A stretch of 64,000 nt of DNA from Mesorhizobium sp. (GTDB taxonomy: Bacteria > Pseudomonadota > Alphaproteobacteria > Rhizobiales > Rhizobiaceae). The translations under genes and the position numbers were made by a program. Positions 8,411 through 17,449 of this stretch are shown piece by piece. The notes below the pieces were generated by a model, which was given only the letters and a program-made list of their open reading frames with translations, had not been told where the DNA came from and did not search any database. The stretch is taken from assembly GCA_004017275.1 (NCBI GenBank), contig SAKE01000009.1, forward strand, positions 149,105 to 213,104. Reading direction: 5' to 3'. Positions within the stretch are counted from its first letter, which is position 1, and each line of letters opens with the position of its first letter.

Positions 8411-9796
8411 TCAGCGCGTCAACGCATCGAGAATCCGCGCCCAGGAGCGCTGGCCTTTGTGGAAGGAACTAAGCTCGTATTTCTCGTTGGGCGAGTGGAT
8501 GCGGTCGTCGTCGAGGCCGAACCCGACCAGCAGCGATTCCATGCCAAGATAGGTCTGGAAATCGCCGACCACGGGAATAGAGCCGCCGCTGCCCGTCGTC
8601 ACCGCCGGCTTCGGCCATTCGTCGGACAGCGCATTCTTGGCTTTGGCCAGGAAGGGTGAGTCATAGGAGAGCTGGATTGCCGGCGAGCCGCCATGCGGAT
8701 GGAATTCGACCGAGCAGTCGGCCGGGATGCGCTCCTGGACGAATTTCTGGAACGCGGCGCGGATTTTCTTGGGATCCTGTTTGTGGACGAGCCGGAACGA
8801 CACCTTTGCCGAGGCTTCCGCCGCGATCACGGTCTTGAAGCCCTTGCCGGTGTAGCCACCGATGATGCCGTTGAACTCGGCCGTCGGCCGCGCCCAGGTC
8901 AATTCCAGCACCGAGCGGCCCTTTTCACCCGACGGGATCGACAGGCCGACAGGGCCAAGGAAGGTCTCGGCCGTTTCGCCCAGCGTCTCCCATGATTTCA
9001 GGATCTGCGACGGCGTTTCCTCGACCCCGTCATAGAAGCCGGGAATGGTGATGTGGCCATCCTTGTCGTGGATATCGGCCAAAACCCTGGTCAGGATGCG
9101 GATCGGATTGGCGGCAGCACCGCCATAGAGGCCGGAATGCAGGTCGCGATCGGCCGCCCTGACCGTGATCTCCTCGCCGACCAGCCCGCGCAATCCGACG
9201 CAGATCGACGGCGTGTCGCGGTCCCACATGCCGGTATCGCAGACCAGCGCGAAATCGGCCTTGAGTTCGTCGGCATTGGCCTCGAGGAACGGCTTCAGCG
9301 AGGGGGAACCGGATTCCTCCTCCCCCTCGAACAGGATGGTGATGCGACACGGCAGATTGCCATGCACCTGCTTCCAGGCGCGGCAAGCCTCGACGAAGGT
9401 CATCAACTGGCCCTTGTCGTCGGCCGAGCCGCGGCCGGTGATCACCTTGTGGTCGGGTCCGACCTCCTTGATCCCGGGCGCGAACGGATCGCTTTCCCAC
9501 AATTCGATCGGATCGACTGGCTGCACATCGTAGTGGCCGTAAAACAGCACATGCGGCGCACCGGCCGGCCCGTCGTGATGCGCGACCACCATCGGATGCC
9601 CGGGCGTGTCGCGAACGCTGGCTTCGAAGCCTATCAGCTTGAGTTCGCCCACCAGCCATTCCGCCGCTCGGCGGCAGTCGGCGGCATAGGCCGGATCGGT
9701 GGAGATCGACTTGATCCTGAGCAGGCCGAAAAGGCGCTCGAGGCTCTGGTCGAGATTCTTGTCGAGGCGGTCGAGGACGGGGGAAACTGCGGACAT
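8411..9796 (-). CDS. M20-family dipeptidase
   Basis: A cytosolic two-metal peptidase of the M20/M25/M40 family, 461 residues from the ATG at 9796. That start is preferred over the longer frame (to 9931) because GAAAGG lies about 9 nt upstream and the extension runs through an RNA hairpin region. Metal and catalytic motifs are in order: FYGHYDVQPVDP, GRGSADDKGQL, EGEEESGSPSL and VCDTGMWD, with the usual lid-domain break around GLRGLVGEE and DLHSGLYGG. This is the pattern of bacterial CNDP-like dipeptidases rather than DapE or ArgE, which are shorter. It has no obvious operon partner. Confidence 0.9.
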   Translation of the reverse strand: MSAVSPVLDRLDKNLDQSLERLFGLLRIKSISTDPAYAADCRRAAEWLVGELKLIGFEASVRDTPGHPMVVAHHDGPAGAPHVLFYGHYDVQPVDPIELWESDPFAPGIKEVGPDHKVITGRGSADDKGQLMTFVEACRAWKQVHGNLPCRITILFEGEEESGSPSLKPFLEANADELKADFALVCDTGMWDRDTPSICVGLRGLVGEEITVRAADRDLHSGLYGGAAANPIRILTRVLADIHDKDGHITIPGFYDGVEETPSQILKSWETLGETAETFLGPVGLSIPSGEKGRSVLELTWARPTAEFNGIIGGYTGKGFKTVIAAEASAKVSFRLVHKQDPKKIRAAFQKFVQERIPADCSVEFHPHGGSPAIQLSYDSPFLAKAKNALSDEWPKPAVTTGSGGSIPVVGDFQTYLGMESLLVGFGLDDDRIHSPNEKYELSSFHKGQRSWARILDALTR

Positions 9797-9852
9797 GTGT
9801 GAAGCCTTTCGATTCAGACCCGGAACCGTAAAGGCAGGATGGGAAAACGAAA

Positions 9853-9878
9853 AGCCCGCGATCGTTGGACCACGGGCT
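9853..9878 (-). terminator. terminator-like hairpin in the leader of the M20 peptidase gene
   Basis: On the minus strand AGCCCG (9878-9873) pairs with CGGGCT (9858-9853) and is followed by TTTCGTTTT. It sits 57 bp before the peptidase start codon, downstream of the candidate small RNA. It could be a second sRNA terminator or an attenuator of the peptidase mRNA. Confidence 0.35.
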
Positions 9879-9898
9879 GCAAACGCCTGTCCGAGGCC

Positions 9899-10060
9899 AA
9901 AAAAAGACCGCCGTGGTGGAGGGGGAACCACGGCGGCCTTCTACTCGAAACGATGCGGCAGCCCGGAGAGGGGGGATAGGCTGCCGCAGGTGTCCGGGAT
10001 AGGCGGGGGACGGGCCTTGCTCCGGACTCGGCGAAAACTGCCGATGCCCTGTATCTGTGT
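9899..10060 (-). ncRNA. candidate trans-acting small RNA with C-rich (anti-Shine-Dalgarno) loops; ends approximate
   Basis: The 422-bp gap between the peptidase and polA (9797-10218) has no convincing gene but is highly structured on the minus strand. Stem GCGGCAGCC/GGCTGCCGC (9987-9979 with 9963-9955) encloses a loop reading TATCCCCCCTCTCCG. A second stem CCGCCGTGGT/ACCACGGCGG (9936-9927 with 9917-9908) encloses TCCCCCTCC and is followed by seven Ts, a good Rho-independent terminator. A weaker GTCC/GGAC hairpin precedes them at 10011-9992, again with a C-rich loop. CCUCC-type loops that can mask ribosome-binding sites are a mark of rhizobial alpha-r sRNAs. From memory, one such family lies next to polA in Sinorhizobium; I cannot verify that. 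The 5' end is a guess and no promoter is certain. Confidence 0.55.
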
Positions 10061-10218
10061 CTTTGAACGTGGCGATTCAAGGGCACGAAGATTACACTTT
10101 TGTAACATGAGCGTGAGCGGGCCGGCCGGCAGCCGTTCTGTCAGGGTGTTGCCGGAACCGGTGGGTGCCGGTGCCTTTGGCATGGACCAAGCCGCCGCGC
10201 CGCGGTATCCCTGCCGAC

Positions 10219-13170
10219 ATGAAAAAAGGCGATCATCTTTTCCTTGTCGACGGCTCCGGCTACATCTTCCGTGCCTATCATGCGCTGCCGCCGCTGACCC
10301 GCAAATCCGACGGGCTGCCCGTCGGCGCCGTTTCCGGCTTCTGCAACATGCTGTGGAAGCTGATGCTCGACGCCCGCAACACCGATGTAGGCATTGTGCC
10401 GACGCATTTCGCCGTCATCTTCGATTATTCGTCGAAAACCTTCCGCAACGATCTCTACCCGGAATACAAGGCCAACCGCTCGGCGCCGCCGGAAGATTTG
10501 ATCCCGCAATTCGGCCTGATCCGCCAGGCGACCAGGGCGTTCAACCTGCCCTGCATCGAGATCGAAGGCTACGAAGCCGACGATCTGATCGCCACCTATG
10601 CCAGGCTTGCCTGCGAAGCCGGCGGCGACACCACCATCATCTCCTCCGACAAGGACCTGATGCAACTGGTCGGCGATACGGTCGGCATGTACGACCCGAT
10701 GAAGGACCGCCAGATCGGCATTCCCGAGGTCATCGAGAAATGGGGCGTGCCGCCGGAGAAGATGGTCGACTTGCAGGCGCTGACCGGCGACTCCGTCGAC
10801 AATGTGCCTGGAGTGCCCGGCATCGGACCGAAGACCGCGGCGCAACTGCTCGAACAGTTCGGCGATCTCGACGGGCTGCTCGCCCGCGCCGGCGAGATCA
10901 AGCAGGACAAAAGGCGCGAATCGATCATCGCCAATGCCGACAAGGCACGCATTTCGCGCCAGTTGGTGACGCTGATGAACGACGTACCGGTGACCGAGGG
11001 TCTGGAGGATTTCGTCCTGCACGCGCCGGACGGGCCGAAGCTGATCGGCTTCCTCAAGACCATGGAATTCACCTCGCTGACCCGTCGCGTGGCGGAAGCG
11101 ACCGGCACCGAGGCCGGTGACGTCCAGGCTGTCGCGGTCACCGTCGAACGCGCCGATCACGCCCACGGCCCCGATGTCGGGGCAGGCGTGCCACTGGTTG
11201 GCGGAAACGCACCCGGTGCTGAATCTGGCAAAGTGGGTGGGACCGCGGAGACGTCAAAACAAGGCGATACCCCTTCTCTGCTCGCGGCACTACGGCTGGA
11301 GCGCGCGGCCACCGTCAAGATCGATATTTCGGCCTATCACTGCATTCGCGATATCTCGACCCTAAAAGCCTGGGTAGCCGAGGCGCGAGAGGCTGGCATA
11401 GCCGCCTTCGACGTCAGGGCAACGTCCGCCGATCCGATGCAGGCCGAATTGATCGGCATGGCCATCGCCACGGCGCCCGGCCGCGCCGCCTATATTCCCT
11501 TTGCCCACAAGAGCGGCAATGGTGACCTACTCGGCGGCGGCGCGCTCGAAAACCAGATTCCTTTGCGCGAGGCCCTGGCGGTGCTGAAACCACTGCTCGA
11601 AGACAGATCGGTTCTCAAAATCGCGCAGAACCTGAAATACGATCTTGTCATCATGAGCCGCTACGGCGTCGATGTCGCACCGTTCGACGACACGATGCTG
11701 ATCTCCTACGTGCTCGATGCCGGCACGCCTCATGGTCACGGCATGGATGCGCTTGCCGACAAATGGCTCGGTCATACCCCTCTCCAGCTCAAGGATGTGA
11801 CCGGCTCCGGCAAAAGCTCCGTTGGGTTCGATCAGGTCGACCTCGACAAGGCGACCGCTCATGCCGCCGAGGACGCCGACGTGACGCTGCGGCTTTGGCT
11901 GGTGCTGAAACCGCGGCTTGCCGCCAAGGGCCTGGTGTCGGTCTATGAGCGGCTGGAACGACCGCTGGTGCCGGTGCTGGCGCGCATGGAACAGCGTGGC
12001 ATCTCGGTTGACCGGCAGATCCTGTCGCGACTGTCCGGCGAACTGGCGCAGGGCGCCGCTCGCCTCGAAGAAGAAATCTACCAGCTCGTCGGCGAGCGCA
12101 TCAACATCGGCTCGCCGAAACAGCTTGGCGACATCCTGTTCGGGCGCATGGGCCTGCCCGGCGGTTCCAAGACCAAGACCGGTCAGTGGTCGACCTCGGC
12201 GCAGCTTCTCGAAGACCTCGCCGCCGAAGGCCACGAGTTGCCGCGCAAGATCGTCGATTGGCGCCAGCTGACCAAGCTGAAATCGACCTACACCGACGCA
12301 CTGCCTGGTTTCATCCACCCGGACACCAAACGCGTCCACACTTCCTATGCGCTGGCCGCGACGACGACGGGACGCCTGTCCTCCTCCGATCCGAACCTAC
12401 AGAACATCCCGGTGCGCACCGCCGAAGGCCGCAAGATCAGGACCGCCTTCATTACCGACAAGAGCCATCGGCTGGTCTCGGCCGACTACAGCCAGATCGA
12501 ATTGCGGGTGCTCGCCCATGTCGCCGAGATCCCGCAACTGCGGCAGGCTTTCGCCGACGGAGCCGACATCCACGCCATCACCGCGTCGGAGATGTTCAAC
12601 GTGCCGGTCGAAGGTATGCCTTCGGAAGTCCGCCGCCGCGCCAAGGCGATCAATTTCGGCATTATCTACGGCATTTCGGCATTCGGCCTCGCCAACCAGC
12701 TGTCGATCCCGCGCGAGGAAGCCGGCAACTACATCAAGAAATATTTCGAGCGCTTCCCCGGTATCCGTGACTACATCGAAGAGACCAAGGCCTATGCCCG
12801 CGAGCACGGCTTTGTCGAAACGATCTTCGGCCGCCGCATCCACTACCCGGATATAAGATCGTCCAACCCCTCGGTCCGCGCGTTCAACGAGCGCGCCTCG
12901 ATCAACGCCCGCCTGCAAGGCACCGCCGCAGACATCATCCGCCGTGCCATGATCCGCATGGAGGAGGCGCTGGAGAAAGCAGGCCTTTCCGCACGCATGC
13001 TGTTGCAGGTGCATGACGAACTGATCTTCGAGACCGTCGAGGCGGAAGTCGAGGCGACGATCCCGGTCGTGCGTCACGTCATGGAGAACGCTGCGATGCC
13101 GGCCGTATCGATGTCGGTGCCGCTGCATGTCGACGCACGGGCCGCCAACAACTGGGATGAGGCGCACTAG
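10219..13170 (+). CDS. polA: DNA polymerase I
   Basis: Repair and Okazaki-fragment polymerase, 983 residues from the ATG at 10219 (MKKGDHLFLVDGSGYIFRAY). The start at 10165 would add an unsupported 18-residue leader. The three domains are complete: the 5'-3' exonuclease/FEN domain (about 1-290, with EGYEADDLIATYARL and SSDKDLMQLVG), a 3'-5' exonuclease domain (about 375-570) and the polymerase domain (about 610-983). Polymerase motifs A (DYSQIELRVLAH), B (RRRAKAINFGIIYGIS) and C (VHDELIFE) are intact. The 3'-5' domain keeps FDVRATSADPM and AAEDADVTL, so proofreading may be retained, although the first acidic motif is not the canonical DTE. There is no strong Shine-Dalgarno sequence. A paired palindromic repeat follows the stop. 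Confidence 0.97.
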   Translation: MKKGDHLFLVDGSGYIFRAYHALPPLTRKSDGLPVGAVSGFCNMLWKLMLDARNTDVGIVPTHFAVIFDYSSKTFRNDLYPEYKANRSAPPEDLIPQFGLIRQATRAFNLPCIEIEGYEADDLIATYARLACEAGGDTTIISSDKDLMQLVGDTVGMYDPMKDRQIGIPEVIEKWGVPPEKMVDLQALTGDSVDNVPGVPGIGPKTAAQLLEQFGDLDGLLARAGEIKQDKRRESIIANADKARISRQLVTLMNDVPVTEGLEDFVLHAPDGPKLIGFLKTMEFTSLTRRVAEATGTEAGDVQAVAVTVERADHAHGPDVGAGVPLVGGNAPGAESGKVGGTAETSKQGDTPSLLAALRLERAATVKIDISAYHCIRDISTLKAWVAEAREAGIAAFDVRATSADPMQAELIGMAIATAPGRAAYIPFAHKSGNGDLLGGGALENQIPLREALAVLKPLLEDRSVLKIAQNLKYDLVIMSRYGVDVAPFDDTMLISYVLDAGTPHGHGMDALADKWLGHTPLQLKDVTGSGKSSVGFDQVDLDKATAHAAEDADVTLRLWLVLKPRLAAKGLVSVYERLERPLVPVLARMEQRGISVDRQILSRLSGELAQGAARLEEEIYQLVGERINIGSPKQLGDILFGRMGLPGGSKTKTGQWSTSAQLLEDLAAEGHELPRKIVDWRQLTKLKSTYTDALPGFIHPDTKRVHTSYALAATTTGRLSSSDPNLQNIPVRTAEGRKIRTAFITDKSHRLVSADYSQIELRVLAHVAEIPQLRQAFADGADIHAITASEMFNVPVEGMPSEVRRRAKAINFGIIYGISAFGLANQLSIPREEAGNYIKKYFERFPGIRDYIEETKAYAREHGFVETIFGRRIHYPDIRSSNPSVRAFNERASINARLQGTAADIIRRAMIRMEEALEKAGLSARMLLQVHDELIFETVEAEVEATIPVVRHVMENAAMPAVSMSVPLHVDARAANNWDEAH

Positions 13171-13204
13171 CGGCCCCGAAGGGCTGGACGCGCCGCGATC
13201 CTTC

Positions 13205-13364
13205 ACACCCCCCTCTGTCCTGCCGGACATCTCCCCCGCAAGGGGGGAGATCAGATGCCGTTTCTGGTTTCGCTAATCTCTAACGGTGCAGGAATGAGCG
13301 GAGCGCCGAAGCTGCCAATCTCCCCCCTTGCGGGGGAGATGTCCGGCAGGACAGAGGGGGGTGC
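13205..13364. repeat. paired palindromic intergenic repeat, copy 1 (polA/zur)
   Basis: Two inverted arms of about 45 bp (13207-13252 and 13318-13362) face each other across about 65 bp. Each arm holds its own palindrome (CTCCCCCGCAAGGGGGGAG) joined to CTGTCCTGCCGGACA. Three more copies of the same design lie at 20501-20657, 54633-54793 and 61418-61575, with related spacers. The design is similar to rhizobial mosaic repeats. It lies between the convergent polA and zur genes and may work as a bidirectional terminator. Confidence 0.85.
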
Positions 13365-13400
13365 TGTCCCTCCAACATCAATAGGTTGGCTGGCCTGATC

Positions 13401-13805
13401 TTAAGCGGCTTCCGCCAGACACTTGGCACACGTCCCGCGAAATTCGATCACCGCCTTCTTGGCGGCGAAGCCGGTCGAGCGCACCCATTCGTCAAGCTGG
13501 TGGCCGACATCGTGGTCGGACATTTCGCTCACCTGCCCGCACGTGTCGCATATGGCGAAGGCGGTCATCGAGTGGCTGTGGTCGTGCGGCTCGACGCAGG
13601 CGACGAAGGAATTGATGCTTTCCAGCCGATGCACGAAACCGGACTTCACCAGCGTGTCGAGCGCGCGATAGACCTGCAGCGGCGCGCGAAAGCCGCGATC
13701 GCGCAGCTGGTCGAGCAAGGTGTAGGCGCTGAGCGGCCCGCTGGCGGCCTCGAGCTTCTCGAGCACGCACAGCTGGTTCTTCGTCAGCACATCCCTTGCC
13801 GCCAT
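13401..13805 (-). CDS. zur: Fur-family zinc uptake regulator
   Basis: A metal-dependent repressor of 134 residues. An N-terminal winged helix (LTKNQLCVLEKLEAASGPLS) leads to a dimerisation and metal domain with CVEPHDHSHS, ICDTCGQVSEM and GTCAKC. These match Zur better than Fur or Irr: the paired CxxC zinc sites are intact, and the segment STGFAAKKAVIEFRGTC has the same layout as E. coli Zur. Start at 13805 follows GAGGACC; in-frame ATGs at 13814 and 13844 would add a short basic leader. It expects Zn(II) as corepressor and acts in the cytoplasm on zinc-import genes, none of which are in this window. Confidence 0.85.
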   Translation of the reverse strand: MAARDVLTKNQLCVLEKLEAASGPLSAYTLLDQLRDRGFRAPLQVYRALDTLVKSGFVHRLESINSFVACVEPHDHSHSMTAFAICDTCGQVSEMSDHDVGHQLDEWVRSTGFAAKKAVIEFRGTCAKCLAEAA

Positions 13806-14057
13806 GGTCCTCATCCAACTCGTCTTACGTCGCTTGCGCATCATGTCCGCACGCAAACGATCCCTTTCCCACCCAGATAGCGACGAACAGGCATTTTTGC
13901 TACTGTTTCCAGCATCTCTACCCGGAAGGCCGTCGACAACATCGACCGGAGCGGGGCAACAGGCAGCTTGCTCTGCGATGTAACATTCAAAATACTGACA
14001 AAATCTTCGGCAAGAATTGCCGCGCTTGGAAATTCGATCGGGCTTGGGGAAGCAATC

Positions 14058-16262
14058 ATGATCAAATTGACGCGGCGGACGCTGCTGGTCGGCACGTCCG
14101 CGCTGACCATGGCCGGCATGGTGTCGTTCCGGACCATGGCCGCATCGCGCACCTACCATGCGCTGCTGGTCGCCTGCACCGAATATCCCAACCTGCCGCA
14201 GAGGAACTGGCTGATCGGACCGAAGAACGATGCCGGCCTCGTCCACGAATATCTGTTGAAGAACGTGCCCGATCCGGTGCGGTTCGCACCGGAAAACGTT
14301 ACGCTGCTCGCCAAGGATGTCCCCGGCGCCAGTGGCCTGCCGACCCATGCAGCGATCAAGGCTGCATTGGCCAACCTTGCCGCCAAGGTGCAACGCGACG
14401 ACTTCGTCTATCTCCATCTGTCCGGTCACGGCGCCCAGCAGCCGCAGATGACGAAGGGCGACGAGACCGACGGGCTCGACGAAATATTCCTTCCCGTCGA
14501 TATCGAAAAATGGATCAACCGCGATGCCGGCGTACCGAATGCGCTGGTCGACAACGAGATCGGCGCGGCACTCGATGCCATCCGCGACAAGGGCGCCTTC
14601 GTCTGGGTCGTGTTCGACTGCTGCCATTCCGGCACAGCGACACGCGCCGTCGAGGTCGACGACGAACTGGAACGCAAGGTGGCGTTCGCCGACCTGGTCG
14701 GCGGCAGCGAAGCCGAGCGGGCCACCGCGATCAAGGCCTATGACGAGGCGATTTCGGCCGCCGGCTCACGCGGCGTCGACGACAACGGCACGCGCAAGCC
14801 GGCCTTCACCCTGACCCCGACCGGCGGCGAACCGATCACCAAGGGCAAGCTGGTCGCCTTCTATGCCGCGCAGACGGTGGAGACGACGCCGGAAATGCCG
14901 CTGCCGAAGGGCACCGCGGATGCGCCGCGGTTCGGCCTGTTCACCTTCACCATCCTGTCGAAACTGGCCGAGAATCCCAACGTCACCTATCGCCAGCTTG
15001 GCCAGGCCGTGCTGCAGCAATATTCGGCCGACAGCCGCACCCGGCCGACGCCGCTGTTCGAGGGTGAGTTGGACGCACGGGTCTTCGGCACCGACAAGAC
15101 CGACGCCGTCATGCAGTGGCCTGTCGTCATCAAGGACGGCGAAGCGACGATCGGAGCCGGGCTGCTGCACGGCCTCACTCCGGGCAGCAAGCTCGCCATC
15201 CTGCCTTCGGCGCTGTCGCCGCTTTCCGAGGCGGTCGGCTATCTCGAGGTGCAGTCGGCCAAGAACCTGGAAAGCCGCGTCAAGCCGGTCGAGTTCGACA
15301 AGAAGCCGGCGCTCAAGCTGGCCGATATCCCCGCCAATGCCTATGCGCGGGTGGCGGAGATCGCCGTCGACTACAAGCTGGTCGTCGCGCGCCCGGCTGC
15401 CACCAAGGGACTTGAGAAGGAAGCCGCTCTGGTCAATTCGGTTCTCGACGAACTGGCCACGGCCAAGGAAACGGGTTTCAACATCGAGCTGGTCGAGCCC
15501 GGCAAAAGTGCCGAGCTCCGCTTTGCGGTGATGCGCGAGAATGCTGTTCCCGGAGCCGCCAAGGATGCGACCGACAAGCCGGCGCTGTGGTTCCTGCCGG
15601 CGTCGGGCGACGTGACCCTGAAGGACGGCAGCAAACCGCCGCTGATCATCATCCACAGCGATGATCGGCAAAAGCTGGTCGATGCAACGGCCAGGAACCT
15701 GCGCACCATCTTCCGGGCCACGGGGCTTTCGCGGCTGGCGGCGGCGTCCGACTACAAGCCCGAGGACGTCGACGTCCAGTTCCAGGTCAAACGTCGCGAC
15801 AGGGACGGCCTCGAACCCTTGCAGGCTTCGGTGGTGCCGCGCGTCTCACCGGGCGACGAAGTGCACGTGCTGGCCAAGAATAGCTCGGATCTGCTGGTCG
15901 ACATCAACGTGCTTTATGTCGGCAGCGACTACTCGATCACTCACATCGTTGCCGAGCGTCTCGCCCCGCAAGCCACGCTCGAGGAGGGACTGCTGGCCTT
16001 CACCGACACCAGCTTCGGCATGGAACGGATGATCGCGGTTTTGACCGAGGCGCCGCCGGAGAGCGAGAAGCAGGATCTGAGCTTCCTGGCGCAGGACGGC
16101 GTCGCCTCGGCGACACGCGGAATGGGATCCGCCAGCTTCTCCGACATGCTGACCGATCTCGGCATGGCGCCGGCGACACGCTCGGTGATGCGGCTTGCCG
16201 ACAAGAGCGGACCCAAAGGCGCGGTGATGATCTTCCCCATGGAAACGGTGCCCCGCGCCTGA
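14058..16262 (+). CDS. exported caspase-like (peptidase C14) protease
   Basis: A 734-residue caspase-fold cysteine protease. The start at 14058 follows GGGGA and gives a leader, MIKLTRRTLLVGTSALTMAG, that looks like a Tat signal (TRRTLLV) ending near TMAAS; the longer frame from 13968 has no such feature. The p20-like domain begins HALLVACTEYP and holds the catalytic dyad: His124 in LSGHGAQQ and Cys188 or Cys189 in VFDCCHSGTATRA. The C-terminal half (about 390-734) has no peptidase motif; it includes a beta-rich stretch around VSPGDEVHVLAKNSSDLLVDINV, reminiscent of DUF4384. It is the first gene of a plus-strand run that also encodes a WD40-caspase. Metacaspase-type enzymes of this clan prefer Arg or Lys at P1. 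The substrate is unknown. Confidence 0.87.
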   Translation: MIKLTRRTLLVGTSALTMAGMVSFRTMAASRTYHALLVACTEYPNLPQRNWLIGPKNDAGLVHEYLLKNVPDPVRFAPENVTLLAKDVPGASGLPTHAAIKAALANLAAKVQRDDFVYLHLSGHGAQQPQMTKGDETDGLDEIFLPVDIEKWINRDAGVPNALVDNEIGAALDAIRDKGAFVWVVFDCCHSGTATRAVEVDDELERKVAFADLVGGSEAERATAIKAYDEAISAAGSRGVDDNGTRKPAFTLTPTGGEPITKGKLVAFYAAQTVETTPEMPLPKGTADAPRFGLFTFTILSKLAENPNVTYRQLGQAVLQQYSADSRTRPTPLFEGELDARVFGTDKTDAVMQWPVVIKDGEATIGAGLLHGLTPGSKLAILPSALSPLSEAVGYLEVQSAKNLESRVKPVEFDKKPALKLADIPANAYARVAEIAVDYKLVVARPAATKGLEKEAALVNSVLDELATAKETGFNIELVEPGKSAELRFAVMRENAVPGAAKDATDKPALWFLPASGDVTLKDGSKPPLIIIHSDDRQKLVDATARNLRTIFRATGLSRLAAASDYKPEDVDVQFQVKRRDRDGLEPLQASVVPRVSPGDEVHVLAKNSSDLLVDINVLYVGSDYSITHIVAERLAPQATLEEGLLAFTDTSFGMERMIAVLTEAPPESEKQDLSFLAQDGVASATRGMGSASFSDMLTDLGMAPATRSVMRLADKSGPKGAVMIFPMETVPRA

Positions 16263-16350
16263 GCAGATGCCGGAGCAAACCGCCGGCTCTTGCGCGATCG
16301 GCGCGATATGAGAACATTCCAGGCCGCAGCATGGCGGCCGGTTGAAACGG

Positions 16351-16743
16351 ATGGGATCGATTGTGAAGAACTCTTTGTTTTCCTGGCGTGGAACGGGGGC
16401 CGGCCTTGCCGGCGGCCTGTTGCTTATCGCCAATGCTTCGGCGGACGAGGCCTGTGGCCTGTGCGCCAAGCAGATCGTCACCAACTCGGAACTGGCGACC
16501 TGTTTTCTCGATCAGTACGACCAGTTCGCCAAAAGCGGCAGCGGAGCCGTTGTCGTCGATCTCAGCAACTGCGCCTCGCGCGGCGTCGTCGAAGCGTTGC
16601 CGTCACCGAACAAGGGGGCGGCGGAGCCCGACGTCCAGTTCATGATTTCGCGCCTGCAGCTGGAATGCCTGAAAAAGAAGCTGGAGGCGCCGGGTATCGT
16701 GCTGGATCCCTCCGCCACCATCGAACTGGACAGCTGCGAATGA
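16351..16743 (+). CDS. small secreted six-cysteine protein, unknown function
   Basis: A 130-residue product from the ATG at 16351; a TTG at 16342 is also in frame. A signal peptide ends near ANASA, leaving a mature chain of about 100 residues with six cysteines (ACGLC, ATC, SNC, LEC and DSC), enough for three disulfide bonds after export. I recognise no domain. The gene follows the caspase-like gene by 88 bp and its stop overlaps the next start (ATGA), so it belongs to the same transcript. A periplasmic partner or inhibitor of the caspases is one possible role; that is inference from position only. Confidence 0.72.
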   Translation: MGSIVKNSLFSWRGTGAGLAGGLLLIANASADEACGLCAKQIVTNSELATCFLDQYDQFAKSGSGAVVVDLSNCASRGVVEALPSPNKGAAEPDVQFMISRLQLECLKKKLEAPGIVLDPSATIELDSCE

Positions 16744-17447
16744 AGAAGCCGGCGGGCAACACCAGGCAAACGGCAGCCGCCGCCCCCGCAGAGGCGCCGG
16801 CCGGCAAACCGGCGCTGCCGGAAACCACCGAAGGCTTTCCGTGGCCGAGCAGCCACGAGATCAAGAAGGAGAGCAATCCCTTCACCGACCGCGACTGGCG
16901 CATGCTGGTCTATGCCTGGTCAGGCCTGGCAGTGCGTCTCGCCATCATCTTCACCTTGATGTTCTCGGTCTACCAATTCCTGGCCAACCAGGAGCAGAAG
17001 CGTGTCGAGCAGACCATGTCGCTGGTCGAGCTCTGGGAAAACAAGGACTACCAGCAGGCGCAGCGCGCCCTGAAAGATCGGCTGACGGCACTCAACGCCA
17101 AATATGACAATCTGCTAAGCGCCAACCCCTCGCCGACGGAGGAGCAGGTGTTCCGGCAAAGGATCGGCATCGAGGCGATGACCGCCAGTGGTGGCGACAT
17201 GCCACTTGCCGATTTCAGCGAGAATTTCGACCGCATCGTCTATTTCCTCAACCGCCTGTCCTTCTGCGTCGACGGTGATTTGTGTTCGCGCAAAGTGACC
17301 GACGCTTATTTCCGTGACTACGCCATGTCGTTCTGGAGTTATTTTGCCGGCTACATAGACAAGCAGCGCAAGGCGGGTTCACCGACTTTCGCTTCGGCAA
17401 TCGAGAGCTACGTGCGCAACGGCCCGCCTGCACCTGAAGCCAAATAG
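16740..17447 (+). CDS. single-pass membrane protein, DUF4760-like, unknown function
   Basis: A 235-residue protein. An Ala/Pro-rich N-terminus (about 1-35) is followed by one membrane helix at about 57-80 (LAVRLAIIFTLMFSVYQFLA). A helical region comes next (QEQKRVEQTMSLVELWENKD), and the C-terminal part has two cysteines in CVDGDLCSRKV. The layout resembles DUF4760-type proteins. The ATG overlaps the preceding stop by 4 bp, and the WD40-caspase gene starts 2 bp after its own stop, so translation is probably coupled on both sides. It may tether a soluble partner to the inner membrane; no enzymatic motif is visible. Confidence 0.72.
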   Translation: MKKPAGNTRQTAAAAPAEAPAGKPALPETTEGFPWPSSHEIKKESNPFTDRDWRMLVYAWSGLAVRLAIIFTLMFSVYQFLANQEQKRVEQTMSLVELWENKDYQQAQRALKDRLTALNAKYDNLLSANPSPTEEQVFRQRIGIEAMTASGGDMPLADFSENFDRIVYFLNRLSFCVDGDLCSRKVTDAYFRDYAMSFWSYFAGYIDKQRKAGSPTFASAIESYVRNGPPAPEAK

Positions 17448-17449
17448 CG

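Noticed and set aside
13974..13990. Possible Zur box near GATGTAACATTC
   Set aside because: Only partly palindromic (7 of 12 positions) and not at a recognisable promoter of zur, so I did not annotate it.
13806..14627. N-terminal extension of zur in the long minus-strand frame
   Set aside because: It overlaps the caspase gene on the other strand, while the Fur-type domain begins at 13805 after a good ribosome-binding site.
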